In this document: in pieces, positions 1 to 8,527 of the stretch
Numbering within the stretch: position 1 is the first letter of the stretch
Layout: each line of letters begins with the position of its first letter
DNA from: Acidimicrobiales bacterium
GTDB taxonomy: Bacteria > Actinomycetota > Acidimicrobiia > Acidimicrobiales > Poriferisodalaceae
Direction: 5' to 3'
DNA length: 25,581 nucleotides
Assembly (NCBI GenBank): GCA_020439485.1
Contig: JAGQSP010000010.1
Span: 1 to 25,581 of the forward strand
Translations under genes and position numbers: made by a program
The notes under the pieces: model-generated
Told to the model about the DNA's origin: nothing
The model's database searches: none
The model's input: only the letters and a program-made list of their open reading frames with translations

Positions 1-2028
1 GCGACCCGTCTGCGCAACATGGTCGAGGTCGGCCGGGGCGGCACCACACAGGCTCGCTACGAGCGTGATGTCATCGAAGAGAGCATTCACACCCGACTCA
101 GTCAGCTCGAGCTCGGCTCGGCCTCGCTGGTCTTCGGGCGTGTCGACACCACCGACGACGAGGTCTTCCACATAGGCCGTCTGGCGGTCGCCGACGAGCA
201 CCAGGAACCGGTGGTGGTCGACTGGAGGGCTCCGGTCGCCGAACCGTTCTACCGCGCGACCGGCCGCGACCCCATGGGCCTGGTTCTACGCAGGCACTTC
301 GTGTGCCGCGGTCGCCAACTGCTCGATCTCGAAGACGAGCTGTTCGACCTCGATCGCCTCGACGACACCTACCAGGGTCATGGCGCATTGTTGGCTGCGC
401 TCGAACAGAACCGCACCGGCCAGCTGCGCGACATCGTGGCCACGATCCAGGGCGAACAAGACGAGATCATCCGCGACGAGTTGAAGGGCGTGGTGATCGT
501 TCAGGGAGGCCCCGGAACCGGCAAGACGGTGGTGGCTCTTCACCGGGCCGCCTACCTGCTCTATACGCACCGGTTCCCACTCGAGGGCCAGGGGGTTCTG
601 GTGCTGGGGCCGAACCGACTGTTCCTGCGATATATCGAAAGGGTTCTGCCATCGCTGGGCGAGGCGGGCGTGCACCTATCGGTTCTCGCCGACCTGGTGG
701 CCGACATCTTCCCCGACACCCGGGTCAGGTTGGCCGACCGCCCGGGACAGGCTCGCATCAAGGGCGACCTGGCCATGATCGAGGTGGTCAGGCGAGCCGT
801 GCGCGACCGTCAGCGAAAGCTGCGCCGGCCCCTGGTGGTTCCGTTCGGCCTGGTTCGACTGCGCCTGTCGGTCGAGCAGTCGGGGGCCATCGTCTCGGAC
901 GCCCGTCGCCGGTTCCGCAACCACAACCGAGCCCGCGCGTATGTCGAGTCAGAGGTCTACCGCGCTCTCGCCCAGAGCCATCGGTCGCTGCCCGACCCCG
1001 ACATCGTCAGGGCGAGGCTGCACTCCAACAACGAGTTGCGCGCCGCTCTCGAGTGGATGTGGCCCGTTCTCACACCGCACCAGCTGCTGCGCGACCTTTT
1101 CGGCTCGAAGGCCTTGCTGAGGTCTGCGCTGAAGGCGGGCTTCGGTCGCCTCGACGAAATCGAACTTGACGCGGCTGTCGCCGAGTTGCACCGACAGCGG
1201 GGCGACCAACTCGCCGACTATGTGTGGGCAGACGCCGACGTGCCCTTGCTCGACGAGGCTCACGAACGCCTGGGCAGCCTGCCCGCCAACAAGGACGCCG
1301 AGGAGGTCAGGACCTACGGCCACATCGTCATCGACGAGGCTCAAGATCACAGCCCGATGGCGCTGCGTATGGTCGCCCGCCGTTCGCTCAACGGATCGTT
1401 CACCATCGTCGGCGACATCGCCCAGGCCACAGCGCCTGGTGCCGCATCGAGCTGGGACGAGGTGCTTTCGTTGCTGCCGCTGGGTCGCCGCGAACCGCGG
1501 GTGCGCGAGCTGACCCTCAGCTATCGCATCCCTGCCCCAAACCTCGAGCTGGCGCTGCGTGTTCTGGCGGTTGCTGCACCCGACCTGACACCTCCCGTCG
1601 CGGTGCGCGACAAGGGCGCGCCACCGGCGATGATTCGGGTCGGCCCAGCGTCGGTGCTGGACGCGGCCATATCGGCCGCACGAGACGAGCTGTCCGTACT
1701 CGACGGTGGCAGCGTGGCGATCATCGCCCCCGATTCGCTGATCGACGAACTCGACCGCAGGCTCGAAGCGACGGGCATCGAATACGGACGGGCCACCAAC
1801 GCATCGCGCAACGTCACCGGACAGCTGCACCCCGAACTGGCGCTGGTGCCCGTCACCCTGGTCAAGGGCCTCGAACTGGACGGTTCGGTGGTCGTCGAAC
1901 CGAGCCGAATCGTGGCCGAGGAACCCCAGGGCCTGAGGGCCCTCTATGTGGCGCTGACCCGCTCTACCAAGCGCCTTGCGGTGGTCTACTCCGAAGACCT
2001 GCCGGGGCCTCTGGCATCGGCAGGCTAG
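1..2028 (+). CDS. helD: HelD-like RNA polymerase recycling ATPase (UvrD/Rep-like superfamily 1), 5' partial
   Basis: The frame is open from base 1, so the gene starts upstream and its N-terminal secondary-channel arm is missing or incomplete; 675 codons are visible. The N-terminal block carries the HelD-type signature (IGR near nt 175, VVVDWRAPVAEPFYRA at about 214-261). Walker A is GGPGTGKT at nt 505-528, Walker B is VIDEAQD near 1327-1347, motif III is VGDIAQA near 1408-1428, and the C-terminal helicase motif ends in YVALTRS near 1945-1965. In this family (known for Bacillus and actinobacterial HelD, and the rifampicin-protective HelR of Streptomyces) the protein inserts into RNA polymerase and uses ATP to remove it from stalled complexes; it is not a conventional DNA helicase. 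The order and spacing of motifs match HelD rather than UvrD or PcrA. It stops with TAG at 2026-2028 and converges on the VOC gene. Rifampicin-related function cannot be judged from this sequence. Confidence 0.9.
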   Translation, partial: ATRLRNMVEVGRGGTTQARYERDVIEESIHTRLSQLELGSASLVFGRVDTTDDEVFHIGRLAVADEHQEPVVVDWRAPVAEPFYRATGRDPMGLVLRRHFVCRGRQLLDLEDELFDLDRLDDTYQGHGALLAALEQNRTGQLRDIVATIQGEQDEIIRDELKGVVIVQGGPGTGKTVVALHRAAYLLYTHRFPLEGQGVLVLGPNRLFLRYIERVLPSLGEAGVHLSVLADLVADIFPDTRVRLADRPGQARIKGDLAMIEVVRRAVRDRQRKLRRPLVVPFGLVRLRLSVEQSGAIVSDARRRFRNHNRARAYVESEVYRALAQSHRSLPDPDIVRARLHSNNELRAALEWMWPVLTPHQLLRDLFGSKALLRSALKAGFGRLDEIELDAAVAELHRQRGDQLADYVWADADVPLLDEAHERLGSLPANKDAEEVRTYGHIVIDEAQDHSPMALRMVARRSLNGSFTIVGDIAQATAPGAASSWDEVLSLLPLGRREPRVRELTLSYRIPAPNLELALRVLAVAAPDLTPPVAVRDKGAPPAMIRVGPASVLDAAISAARDELSVLDGGSVAIIAPDSLIDELDRRLEATGIEYGRATNASRNVTGQLHPELALVPVTLVKGLELDGSVVVEPSRIVAEEPQGLRALYVALTRSTKRLAVVYSEDLPGPLASAG

Positions 2029-2083
2029 GGCGCGAGGACCAGCCTCACGCTGGGCTGTCAGGGCGCGAGGACGAGCCTCACGC
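2027..2083. repeat. 33-bp-period tandem duplication at convergent gene ends
   Basis: Bases 2027-2050 and 2060-2083 are the same 24-mer except for one substitution (C2040 versus G2073), offset by 33 bp, which is exactly 11 codons. Read on the minus strand, each copy encodes VRLVLAP followed by a stop: TGA at 2060-2058 in the copy used by the VOC gene and TAG at 2027-2025 in the second. The distal copy reaches the helD stop codon. It looks like a recent tandem duplication of the VOC gene's last codons. Confidence 0.85.
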
Positions 2084-2885
2084 CGTTGTTGTCTTCGGGG
2101 CGCACGGTTCGTAGACCATCTGGCGTCGTAACACTGTGCACGACGTCGATACCTGTGGTCTGGCTGAACCTGAGGTGGTGAAGTCGCCCTGTGCGGCCGC
2201 CCATCCACTCCACTGCAGAGCGCTCGGTGGGCCGCACCAGGCGCAGTCGCGCAGGCCCGGGCCATGCCAGCTCTCGATACTCGCCCAGCGTTTCGCTGCC
2301 CTCGTCGACGACCGCGCCGCCCAGAACGTCGACGAACATCGTGGTCGCCGAGCCCAGGTCTGCGACGAGGTGCACAATGCGCTCGAGCGCAGCCGTAGCG
2401 CGCGAACGCCCAGCCGGGTGCACCTCGGGGTCGACCGCACCCGGAACGCCGTCGGCGTTCGAGCCCTGGTACGCCAGCTGGATGACGATTCCGTGCGACG
2501 ACTTGGGATGCAGGAATGCCTCCTGCCAGTCCTCGTTCTCGCGGTTCTCGCCCACGACCTGGTAGCCGGCACCGCGCGCGGTGGCGATCGCCTCATCCAG
2601 ATCGGCGACCTTGAAGGTGATGTGATGGGGGCCAGGACCGTTGCGATCGAGGAACCGTCGCAGGAAGTCGAACTCCTCGACGTTGCGAGGCTCGAGGATC
2701 TCGATGCGAACGTCGTTTGCGAACGCCACCTGGCAGAAATGGAACCCCACCGAGATCATCCCGCCGGCCCAGCGGCCGCCAAGGTCTCCCGCGTAGCGCC
2801 ACAGGTTGTCCCATCCGCTCTCGGAGGCCACGGCGACGTGGTCGAGATCTGTGGTCTTCAGGTTGGGTGGCGCCATGGGCAACAT
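2058..2885 (-). CDS. Two-domain VOC (glyoxalase/bleomycin-resistance fold) protein
   Basis: The 275-residue product holds two vicinal-oxygen-chelate modules. Module 1 (about residues 12-140) starts LDHVAVAS, has a central GPHHITFKVADLDEAI typical of methylmalonyl-CoA epimerase-like proteins, and ends HGIVIQLAY. Module 2 (about 167-275) has IVHLVADL and LHHLRFS. Candidate metal ligands are H16, E62 and H88; the usual final Glu of the epimerase motif is Gln (Q136). VOC enzymes use a metal to catalyse epimerisation, ring cleavage or thiol transfer; the substrate cannot be named here. The start is ATG at 2885 or the in-frame ATG at 2876; neither has a strong ribosome binding site. It is transcribed alone, divergent from the PH-like membrane protein and convergent with helD. 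Methylmalonyl-CoA epimerase proper is shorter and single-domain, so I do not use that name. Confidence 0.85.
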   Translation of the reverse strand: MLPMAPPNLKTTDLDHVAVASESGWDNLWRYAGDLGGRWAGGMISVGFHFCQVAFANDVRIEILEPRNVEEFDFLRRFLDRNGPGPHHITFKVADLDEAIATARGAGYQVVGENRENEDWQEAFLHPKSSHGIVIQLAYQGSNADGVPGAVDPEVHPAGRSRATAALERIVHLVADLGSATTMFVDVLGGAVVDEGSETLGEYRELAWPGPARLRLVRPTERSAVEWMGGRTGRLHHLRFSQTTGIDVVHSVTTPDGLRTVRPEDNNGVRLVLAP

Positions 2886-2893
2886 CTTCGCGG

Positions 2894-2905
2894 TTCGTGC
2901 ACGAA
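2894..2905. promoter_or_regulatory. Perfect 12-bp palindrome, candidate operator
   Basis: TTCGTGCACGAA is a perfect palindrome 9 bases upstream of the VOC ATG at 2885, inside the 80-bp divergent spacer. A dimeric repressor or activator could bind here. No regulator gene is adjacent, so the identity of a binding protein is unknown. Confidence 0.35.
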
Positions 2906-2908
2906 ACG

Positions 2909-2924
2909 TTCCAACGTGATGGAA
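2909..2924. promoter_or_regulatory. Interrupted palindrome TTCCA-N6-TGGAA, candidate operator
   Basis: TTCCA (2909-2913) and TGGAA (2920-2924) are inverted arms separated by six bases, three bases beyond the first palindrome and about 40 bases before the GTG of the PH-like gene. The position between two divergent genes suits a shared regulatory region. A short arm pair like this can also occur by chance. Confidence 0.25.
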
Positions 2925-2953
2925 TCTGCTCGCGCCCTGAACAGCCCTCGACT

Positions 2954-2958
2954 AAGGA
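2954..2958 (+). promoter_or_regulatory. Ribosome binding site fixing the start at GTG 2966
   Basis: AAGGA at 2954-2958 lies seven bases before GTG 2966. It favours this start over the longer open frame, which would run back to 2717 inside the oppositely oriented VOC gene. Confidence 0.6.
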
Positions 2959-2965
2959 CAGCCTT

Positions 2966-3985
2966 GTGTGGACGTGGACCCTGCCCCCCGAATTCGGTGA
3001 TCCCCGAAAGCGGATGCTGTTCAACATCGGAATGCCCGCGGCCGTTGTCGCCATGGTCGGTCTTGGCATCACATTCGGCGAAAGAACCCTGATCATCATC
3101 GGGGTCATGACGTTTGGCATCTACCTGCTGGGCCTGGCGGAGAACTCGCGCACCCGGCGGTTTTCGGTGACCATCGCCGACGGATCGCTGACCATCGACG
3201 ATGGCAGACAGGCGCGCAGCATGGCGGTCGCAGAAATAACCGAAGTCAAGGTTCGTCATCGCTCATCGACCGGCGGAGGCCGTTGGAGCGTCGAGGCCCT
3301 GGGGGCCGGCAAGGCCGTCACGCGGTCGATACCCGCATATCAGGGCTGGATCAACGTCGACGAGGCGACCGCCGCCGACCTGGAGCAACAGCTGAACTCT
3401 CAGCTGGGCCTGGCCAAGCGTTCGGCGACCCTGATGCAGGGGTTTCCTGCGCCCGAACCCAGGGCGACAGGCATCGAGGCGGGCGATTTCGAGTGGAGTC
3501 CCCGCGTCAGCCCCAAGGCCGAACGCAACCGGAAACGGATTCGCTTCTTCATGCTCGGCGCAGCACTGGCTGTGGCCGTTTATGCCGGCATCTCCGAACG
3601 CGACTCGGGCACCGTAGGTGTGATCCTGTCGGTCACGGTCGTGCCCGGGCTCATCGTCGGGTTCTGGGCGGTCATCGACTGGCTGTATCGCGTCGGGCGC
3701 GGCACCCGTGTGGCTGTGGCCGACGGCCAGCTGGTGATTCAGCGTTCTGCCAGGGCCAAGCCTGTCAGCATCCCCACCCAGCAGGTCGCTTCGGTAACCG
3801 TCGACTCGAGCGTCCAGACGAATATCACTGCCGAAACCCACACGCGCACCACTGTTTGGCTATTGACCGTCACCGATCTCGACGGCAACACCACCAAGAC
3901 CCAACTCGGCAACGGCTTCGGGCTGGCGACCACCCGAGACGACTACGCAATGCTCGAGGCCGAACTGAAGGCGCGGGTGGGCTGA
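2966..3985 (+). CDS. Membrane protein with duplicated 2-TM + PH-like units
   Basis: The 339-residue product consists of two similar halves. Half 1 has a TM pair (about residues 18-36 and 41-58) followed by a beta-rich domain beginning RRFSVTIADGSLTID. Half 2 has a TM pair (about 192-209 and 215-240) followed by a second beta-rich domain beginning RVAVADGQLVIQ. The pattern resembles bacterial membrane PH-like proteins (bPH/DUF3093-type), whose molecular role is mostly unknown. I chose GTG 2966 because of the AAGGA site seven bases upstream; ATG 3014 is an alternative that would start inside the N-terminal region before TM1. It is the only gene between the divergent VOC spacer and the lhr promoter, so it may be transcribed alone. 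The family assignment rests on topology and beta-strand pattern, not on a diagnostic motif. Confidence 0.75.
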   Translation: MWTWTLPPEFGDPRKRMLFNIGMPAAVVAMVGLGITFGERTLIIIGVMTFGIYLLGLAENSRTRRFSVTIADGSLTIDDGRQARSMAVAEITEVKVRHRSSTGGGRWSVEALGAGKAVTRSIPAYQGWINVDEATAADLEQQLNSQLGLAKRSATLMQGFPAPEPRATGIEAGDFEWSPRVSPKAERNRKRIRFFMLGAALAVAVYAGISERDSGTVGVILSVTVVPGLIVGFWAVIDWLYRVGRGTRVAVADGQLVIQRSARAKPVSIPTQQVASVTVDSSVQTNITAETHTRTTVWLLTVTDLDGNTTKTQLGNGFGLATTRDDYAMLEAELKARVG

Positions 3986-4030
3986 GCGCCTGCCGCAGCG
4001 GCCCGGCTGCTCGATGTCCCAGCGCATCAA

Positions 4031-4036
4031 TAGGCT
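4031..4036 (+). promoter_or_regulatory. -10 box (TAGGCT) for leaderless lhr transcript
   Basis: TAGGCT matches the actinobacterial TANNNT -10 consensus. Exactly six bases separate its final T from GTG 4043, which puts the expected transcription start at or next to the start codon. There is no Shine-Dalgarno sequence before this GTG, as expected for a leaderless message. No clear -35 hexamer is visible. Confidence 0.5.
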
Positions 4037-4042
4037 GAGCGG

Positions 4043-7000
4043 GTGTCTCAGCAGGTCCTCGAACGGTTCTCGCCGGTTGTCCGCGAGTGGTTCGACACCA
4101 CCTTCAGGGCCCCCACCGACGCCCAGATCCAGGGTTGGGACGCCATCTCCCGAGGCCGCCATTCGCTGATTCTGGCTCCCACGGGTTCGGGTAAGACGCT
4201 TGCCGCGTTCTTGTGGGCCATCGACCGCATCATGACCGACCCGGTGCCCGACAAGTCTCAAAGGTGCCGGGTGCTTTACATCTCACCGCTGAGGGCCTTG
4301 GCGGTCGACGTCGAGAAGAACCTGCGGTCTCCGCTGCGCGGCATCGCCCTGGCTGCCGAGCGTTCCGGCGCCGTGGTGCACGAGCCGACGGTTGGTGTGC
4401 GCACCGGCGACACCCCGCCCGACGAACGCCGTCGGCTGGTCACCCGGCCGCCCGACATCCTCATCACCACGCCCGAGTCGCTGTTCCTGATGCTGACCTC
4501 CAAGGCGCGCGAGACACTGCGCAGTGTCGAGTACGTCATCATCGACGAGATCCACTCGGTCGCGGCAACCAAACGTGGCTCTCACTTGGCGCTGTCGCTC
4601 GAGCGCCTCGACGAGATCTCGGCCCGCCCGCCACAGCGCATCGGGCTGTCTGCCACACAACGTCCCCTGGACGAGATTGCGCGGTTTCTGGCCGGGTTCC
4701 AGGCCGGCGCCGCCCGCGATGTTGCCGTGGTCGACGTCGGGTCGACCAAGGAGCTCGATATCGAGGTGATCGTACCGGTCGACGACATGGCCGAACCCGC
4801 CAGGGGAGCCGACCTCGACGCGTCTTCGCCCCAGAACTCGATATGGCCTTCGATCCATCCTCGGCTTCTGGAGCTGATTCTCGAGCATCGTTCCACCATC
4901 ATCTTCGTCAACGCCAGACGCCTGGCAGAGCGCTTGGCCAGCAGGCTGAACGAGCTGCACCTGTCGGGGCAGAACCGCGGCGACACCTATGAGGGTTCGT
5001 CGGTGGCCGAGGGCGAGGAGTTGGTCAAGGCGCACCACGGCTCACTCAGCCGCGAACAGCGCCTGCAGATCGAAGACGAACTGAAGGCCGGCAGGCTGCG
5101 CGCTCTGGTGGCTACCAGCTCGCTCGAGTTGGGCATCGACATGGGTGCCGTCGACCTGGTCATCCAGGTCGAGTCTCCAGGCTCGGTGTCGTCGGGTCTG
5201 CAGCGCATCGGTCGGGCGGGTCACCAGGTCGGTTCTCCCAGCCGGGGCAAGGTCTTCCCCAAGCACCGGGCCGATCTGCTCGAGGCCGCAGTGGTCGTCG
5301 AGCGGATGAAGGGCGGGCTGATCGAGCGCACCCATTATCCCCGCAACCCGCTGGACGTGTTGGCCCAACAGATCGTCGCCATCTGTGCGATGGAAGACAG
5401 GCGCACCGACGAACTGCTGAGCCTGGTCAGAGGTGCGGCGCCGTACCACGAACTGACCGACGAGGTCTTCGAGTCGGTGCTCGACATGTTGTCTGGTCGC
5501 TATCCCAGCGACGACTTTGCCGAACTGCGGCCGCGCATCGTGTGGGATCGTGTGGCCGGGGTGGTTCGCGCTCGGCAGGGCGCCGGTCGGCTCGCGGTGA
5601 CCAATGCCGGCACCATCCCCGACAGGGGCCTGTACGGGGTGTTCTCGGTCGATGGCCGCCGGGTCGGCGAGCTCGACGAGGAGATGGTGTACGAGAGCCG
5701 TGTCGGCGAGGTGTTCCTGCTGGGTGCCAGCTCGTGGCGAATCGAGGAGATAACCCCAGACCGCGTGGTCGTCAGCCCCGCACCTGGGCAGCCGGGAAAG
5801 ATGCCGTTCTGGCATGGCGACGGCCCGGGTCGTCCACTCGAACTGGGGCAGGCAATCGGCGCATACTCGAGGGGCCTTCTCGACGGCTTGCCCACCGATG
5901 TCGAGGCGGCTGCGGCCGCAGGCGAGCTCGACGCAACCCTGGCCGCCCTGACCCAACGCAGCGACCTCGATCGGCGTTCTGCCCTGAATCTGCTGGGTTT
6001 CCTGTCCGAACAACGCGGTGCCACCGGTGTGGTCCCAGACGATCGCACCATCGTCGTCGAACGGTTCCGCGACGAGATCGGCGATTGGCGGGTCTGCGTG
6101 TTGACCCCCTTCGGTGCTCGGGTTCATGCCCCGTGGGCCATCGCCGTTCAGTCTCGCCTCGAAGAGCGCTTCGACATGCCGGTCGACACCATGTGGACAG
6201 ACGACGGCATCGTCTTGCGGCTCCCCGAGTCTCAAGACCGGCTTCCTCTCGAAGACCTGATGCTCGACCCAGACGAGATCGAAGACCTCATCGTGGCCCA
6301 GCTGCCAGGCACGGCCATGTTCGCTTCGAGGTTCCGCGAGATCGCGGGCCGAGCCCTGTTGTTGCCCCGACGTCGGCCGGGCCAGCGCACGCCCTTGTGG
6401 CAACAGCGTCAACGCGCCGCCAACCTGCTGCAGGTCGCCGCCAGATATCCCGGCTTTCCCATGCTTCTCGAGGCATCGCGCGAATGCTTGCAAGAGGTCT
6501 TCGACGTGCCGGCCCTGCGCGACCTTCTGACCGACATCCACCGGCGCAAGGTTCGCCTGGTGCCGGTCGACACCGAGCAAGCGTCGCCCATGGCCCAGTC
6601 GCTGCTGTTCAACTGGATCGCCACCTTCATGTATGACGGCGACGCTCCGCTGGCCGAGCGCCGGGCAACCGCCTTGGCGCTCGATCGCGATCTGCTGCGC
6701 GACCTTCTCGGTGCCGAAGAGCTGCGCGAGCTTATCGATCCGGGTGTCCTCGCCGATCTCGAGCTCGAGCTGCAACGCCTGGTCGACGATCGCAAGGCGC
6801 GCGACGCCGACGAGTTGACCGACCTGTTGAGGGTGCTTGGCGATCTGACCCTCGCCGAACTCGCCGCCCGGTGTGCGTTCGAGCCCTCGCGTGCCGTGGA
6901 AGACCTGCTGCAGCAGCGCCGCATCGTCGAGGTCTCGATCGCCGGCGACACCAGGTACATCCTCGGCGAAGACGCCGGCCGCTACCGCGACGCCATCGGT

Positions 7001-8527
7001 TGTGCGCTGCCGGTGGGCCTGCCGGGCGCATTCACAGAGTCGGTGGCTGATCCTCTCGGTGATCTGGTCGCCAGATGGGCCCGCACCCACGGGCCTTTCT
7101 TGGCCGGCGAACCGGCTCGTCGTCTGGGCGTGCCCATCGACCGCGCCCGTGAGGCGATCGCACGGGTGGCAGCCCTCGGGCGTCTGACCCTGGGCGAGTT
7201 CCGGCCCGATGGTCGCGAACGCGAGTGGTGCGACGTCGACGTGCTGCGGTCGTTGCGGCGGCGGTCGTTGGCTGCGCTCAGGCGCGAGGTCGAGCCGGTG
7301 TCGCCCGATGCCTTGGCCAGGTTTGTCACGCGGTGGCACGGTCTCGACCGGCCTCGGCGAGGTCACGACGCACTGGTCGACGTCCTGGTTCAACTGCAGG
7401 GCGCAGCGATACCGGCCTCGGTTCTCGAGAACGACGTTCTGGCATCGAGGGTCGCAGACTTTCGCCCCGCCGACCTCGACTCGCTGATCTCGTCGGGCGT
7501 CGTGGTGTGGGCCGGCGCAGGAGGCCTCGGATCTTCCGATGGTCGTATCCGCTTGGCTTTTCGCGAGCAGGCCCACCTGCTGCTCGACCCACCCAACGAC
7601 CCGCCCGAGGGCGCGGTCCACGAAGCCCTGCGTTCACACCTTGCCGAGCGTGGTGCCTCGTTCTGGCCAGAGCTGTTCAGCGCTTCAGGAGTGGCCGACG
7701 AGGCCGAGGTCTTGGCGGCGTTGTGGGACCTCGTCTGGGCCGGCGAAATCACCAACGACACCTTGGCCCCGGTTCGGGCCATGCTTTCGGCCACGTCTTC
7801 GCGTCCGGGTCGCGCCGCCAGGGGCTCCAGAGGCAGGCCGCGGCCCGGGCAGCTGCGCCGTGTTGGCCCGCCGTCGGCCGCCGGGCGTTGGTCGCGCACC
7901 TCTTCACTGTTCGCTCAACCCGCCACCGAGACCGAACGGGCCCACCTCAGGGCCCTTCAGCTGATCGAGCGACACGGCGTGTTGACCCGAGAAGGCGCGC
8001 TTGGCGACGGCGTGGTCGGAGGGTTCGCTGCCGTGTATCCGGTGCTTCGGGCTCTGGAAGAGCGTGGCCAGGTCAAGCGGGGTTATTTCGTAGAAGGCCT
8101 GGGCGGGGCCCAGTTCGCGGCTTCTGGCGCCGTCGACCGGCTGCGTGAGTTTCGCGAGGCCGCCGAGTTGCCACAGGTCGACGTGCTGTCGGCGGTAGAC
8201 CCTGCCCAGCCCTACGGCGCCACCCTGCCATGGCCACAGTCGCCAGGGCGCCCGTCGCGAACCGCCGGCGCCTATCTCGTTGTCGTCGACGGACAGCCGG
8301 TGGTGTTCGTCGAGCGGGGCGGCAGGTCGCTCGCAACCTTCGAGTCAGCCATCGAGTCCATCGATGTGTGGATAGACCCACTGCGGGCGCTGGTCGACAC
8401 TCGGCGGCTGAAGTCGCTGGAGGTCGCCAAGATCGACGGCGAGCCGGCCCACGGCTCTCCCTTGGCCCAAGCCCTGATCGATGCCGGCTTCTCGGCCGGC
8501 TACAAAGGGCCCACCTATCGTGCCTGA
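4043..8527 (+). CDS. lhr: Lhr-type superfamily 2 DNA helicase, full length
   Basis: The 1494-residue product has the length of actinobacterial long-form Lhr. Helicase motifs are in order: Walker A APTGSGKT at residues 45-52, TPESL near 143-147, DEIH box at 168-171, SAT at 203-205, a strand-transfer region with TSSLELGIDMG near 358-368, and motif VI QRIGRAGH at 387-394. After the RecA pair come the winged-helix/beta-barrel Lhr core and a C-terminal extension of about 600 residues that in the family mediates oligomerisation. Mycobacterial Lhr is a 3'-to-5' ssDNA translocase that unwinds RNA:DNA hybrids and belongs to a DNA-damage-linked operon. A low-complexity Arg/Gly/Pro stretch near residues 1257-1286 (nt 7800-7900) looks like a linker. 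The start is GTG at 4043, with a TANNNT box six bases upstream. The last eight bases overlap the glycosylase gene. Confidence 0.95.
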   Translation: MSQQVLERFSPVVREWFDTTFRAPTDAQIQGWDAISRGRHSLILAPTGSGKTLAAFLWAIDRIMTDPVPDKSQRCRVLYISPLRALAVDVEKNLRSPLRGIALAAERSGAVVHEPTVGVRTGDTPPDERRRLVTRPPDILITTPESLFLMLTSKARETLRSVEYVIIDEIHSVAATKRGSHLALSLERLDEISARPPQRIGLSATQRPLDEIARFLAGFQAGAARDVAVVDVGSTKELDIEVIVPVDDMAEPARGADLDASSPQNSIWPSIHPRLLELILEHRSTIIFVNARRLAERLASRLNELHLSGQNRGDTYEGSSVAEGEELVKAHHGSLSREQRLQIEDELKAGRLRALVATSSLELGIDMGAVDLVIQVESPGSVSSGLQRIGRAGHQVGSPSRGKVFPKHRADLLEAAVVVERMKGGLIERTHYPRNPLDVLAQQIVAICAMEDRRTDELLSLVRGAAPYHELTDEVFESVLDMLSGRYPSDDFAELRPRIVWDRVAGVVRARQGAGRLAVTNAGTIPDRGLYGVFSVDGRRVGELDEEMVYESRVGEVFLLGASSWRIEEITPDRVVVSPAPGQPGKMPFWHGDGPGRPLELGQAIGAYSRGLLDGLPTDVEAAAAAGELDATLAALTQRSDLDRRSALNLLGFLSEQRGATGVVPDDRTIVVERFRDEIGDWRVCVLTPFGARVHAPWAIAVQSRLEERFDMPVDTMWTDDGIVLRLPESQDRLPLEDLMLDPDEIEDLIVAQLPGTAMFASRFREIAGRALLLPRRRPGQRTPLWQQRQRAANLLQVAARYPGFPMLLEASRECLQEVFDVPALRDLLTDIHRRKVRLVPVDTEQASPMAQSLLFNWIATFMYDGDAPLAERRATALALDRDLLRDLLGAEELRELIDPGVLADLELELQRLVDDRKARDADELTDLLRVLGDLTLAELAARCAFEPSRAVEDLLQQRRIVEVSIAGDTRYILGEDAGRYRDAIGCALPVGLPGAFTESVADPLGDLVARWARTHGPFLAGEPARRLGVPIDRAREAIARVAALGRLTLGEFRPDGREREWCDVDVLRSLRRRSLAALRREVEPVSPDALARFVTRWHGLDRPRRGHDALVDVLVQLQGAAIPASVLENDVLASRVADFRPADLDSLISSGVVVWAGAGGLGSSDGRIRLAFREQAHLLLDPPNDPPEGAVHEALRSHLAERGASFWPELFSASGVADEAEVLAALWDLVWAGEITNDTLAPVRAMLSATSSRPGRAARGSRGRPRPGQLRRVGPPSAAGRWSRTSSLFAQPATETERAHLRALQLIERHGVLTREGALGDGVVGGFAAVYPVLRALEERGQVKRGYFVEGLGGAQFAASGAVDRLREFREAAELPQVDVLSAVDPAQPYGATLPWPQSPGRPSRTAGAYLVVVDGQPVVFVERGGRSLATFESAIESIDVWIDPLRALVDTRRLKSLEVAKIDGEPAHGSPLAQALIDAGFSAGYKGPTYRA

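Noticed and set aside
949-2265. 438-codon open frame antisense to helD
   Set aside because: helD motifs on the plus strand are unambiguous, and the antisense translation has Arg/Gln/His-rich composition typical of a shadow frame.
2717-2965. N-terminal extension of the PH-like membrane protein
   Set aside because: It would overlap the start of the oppositely oriented VOC gene and encode an Arg/Ser/Pro-rich stretch; GTG 2966 has a well-spaced AAGGA site.
3995-4010. Hairpin GCAGC-N6-GCTGC as a terminator
   Set aside because: The stem is only five base pairs and no T-run follows, so a rho-independent terminator is not supported.
5042-7621. 859-codon open frame antisense to lhr
   Set aside because: The plus strand has clear helicase motifs and full family length. 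Long antisense frames are expected in GC-rich genes with strong third-position GC bias, and this translation (Gln/His/Arg/Asp-rich) shows no domain.
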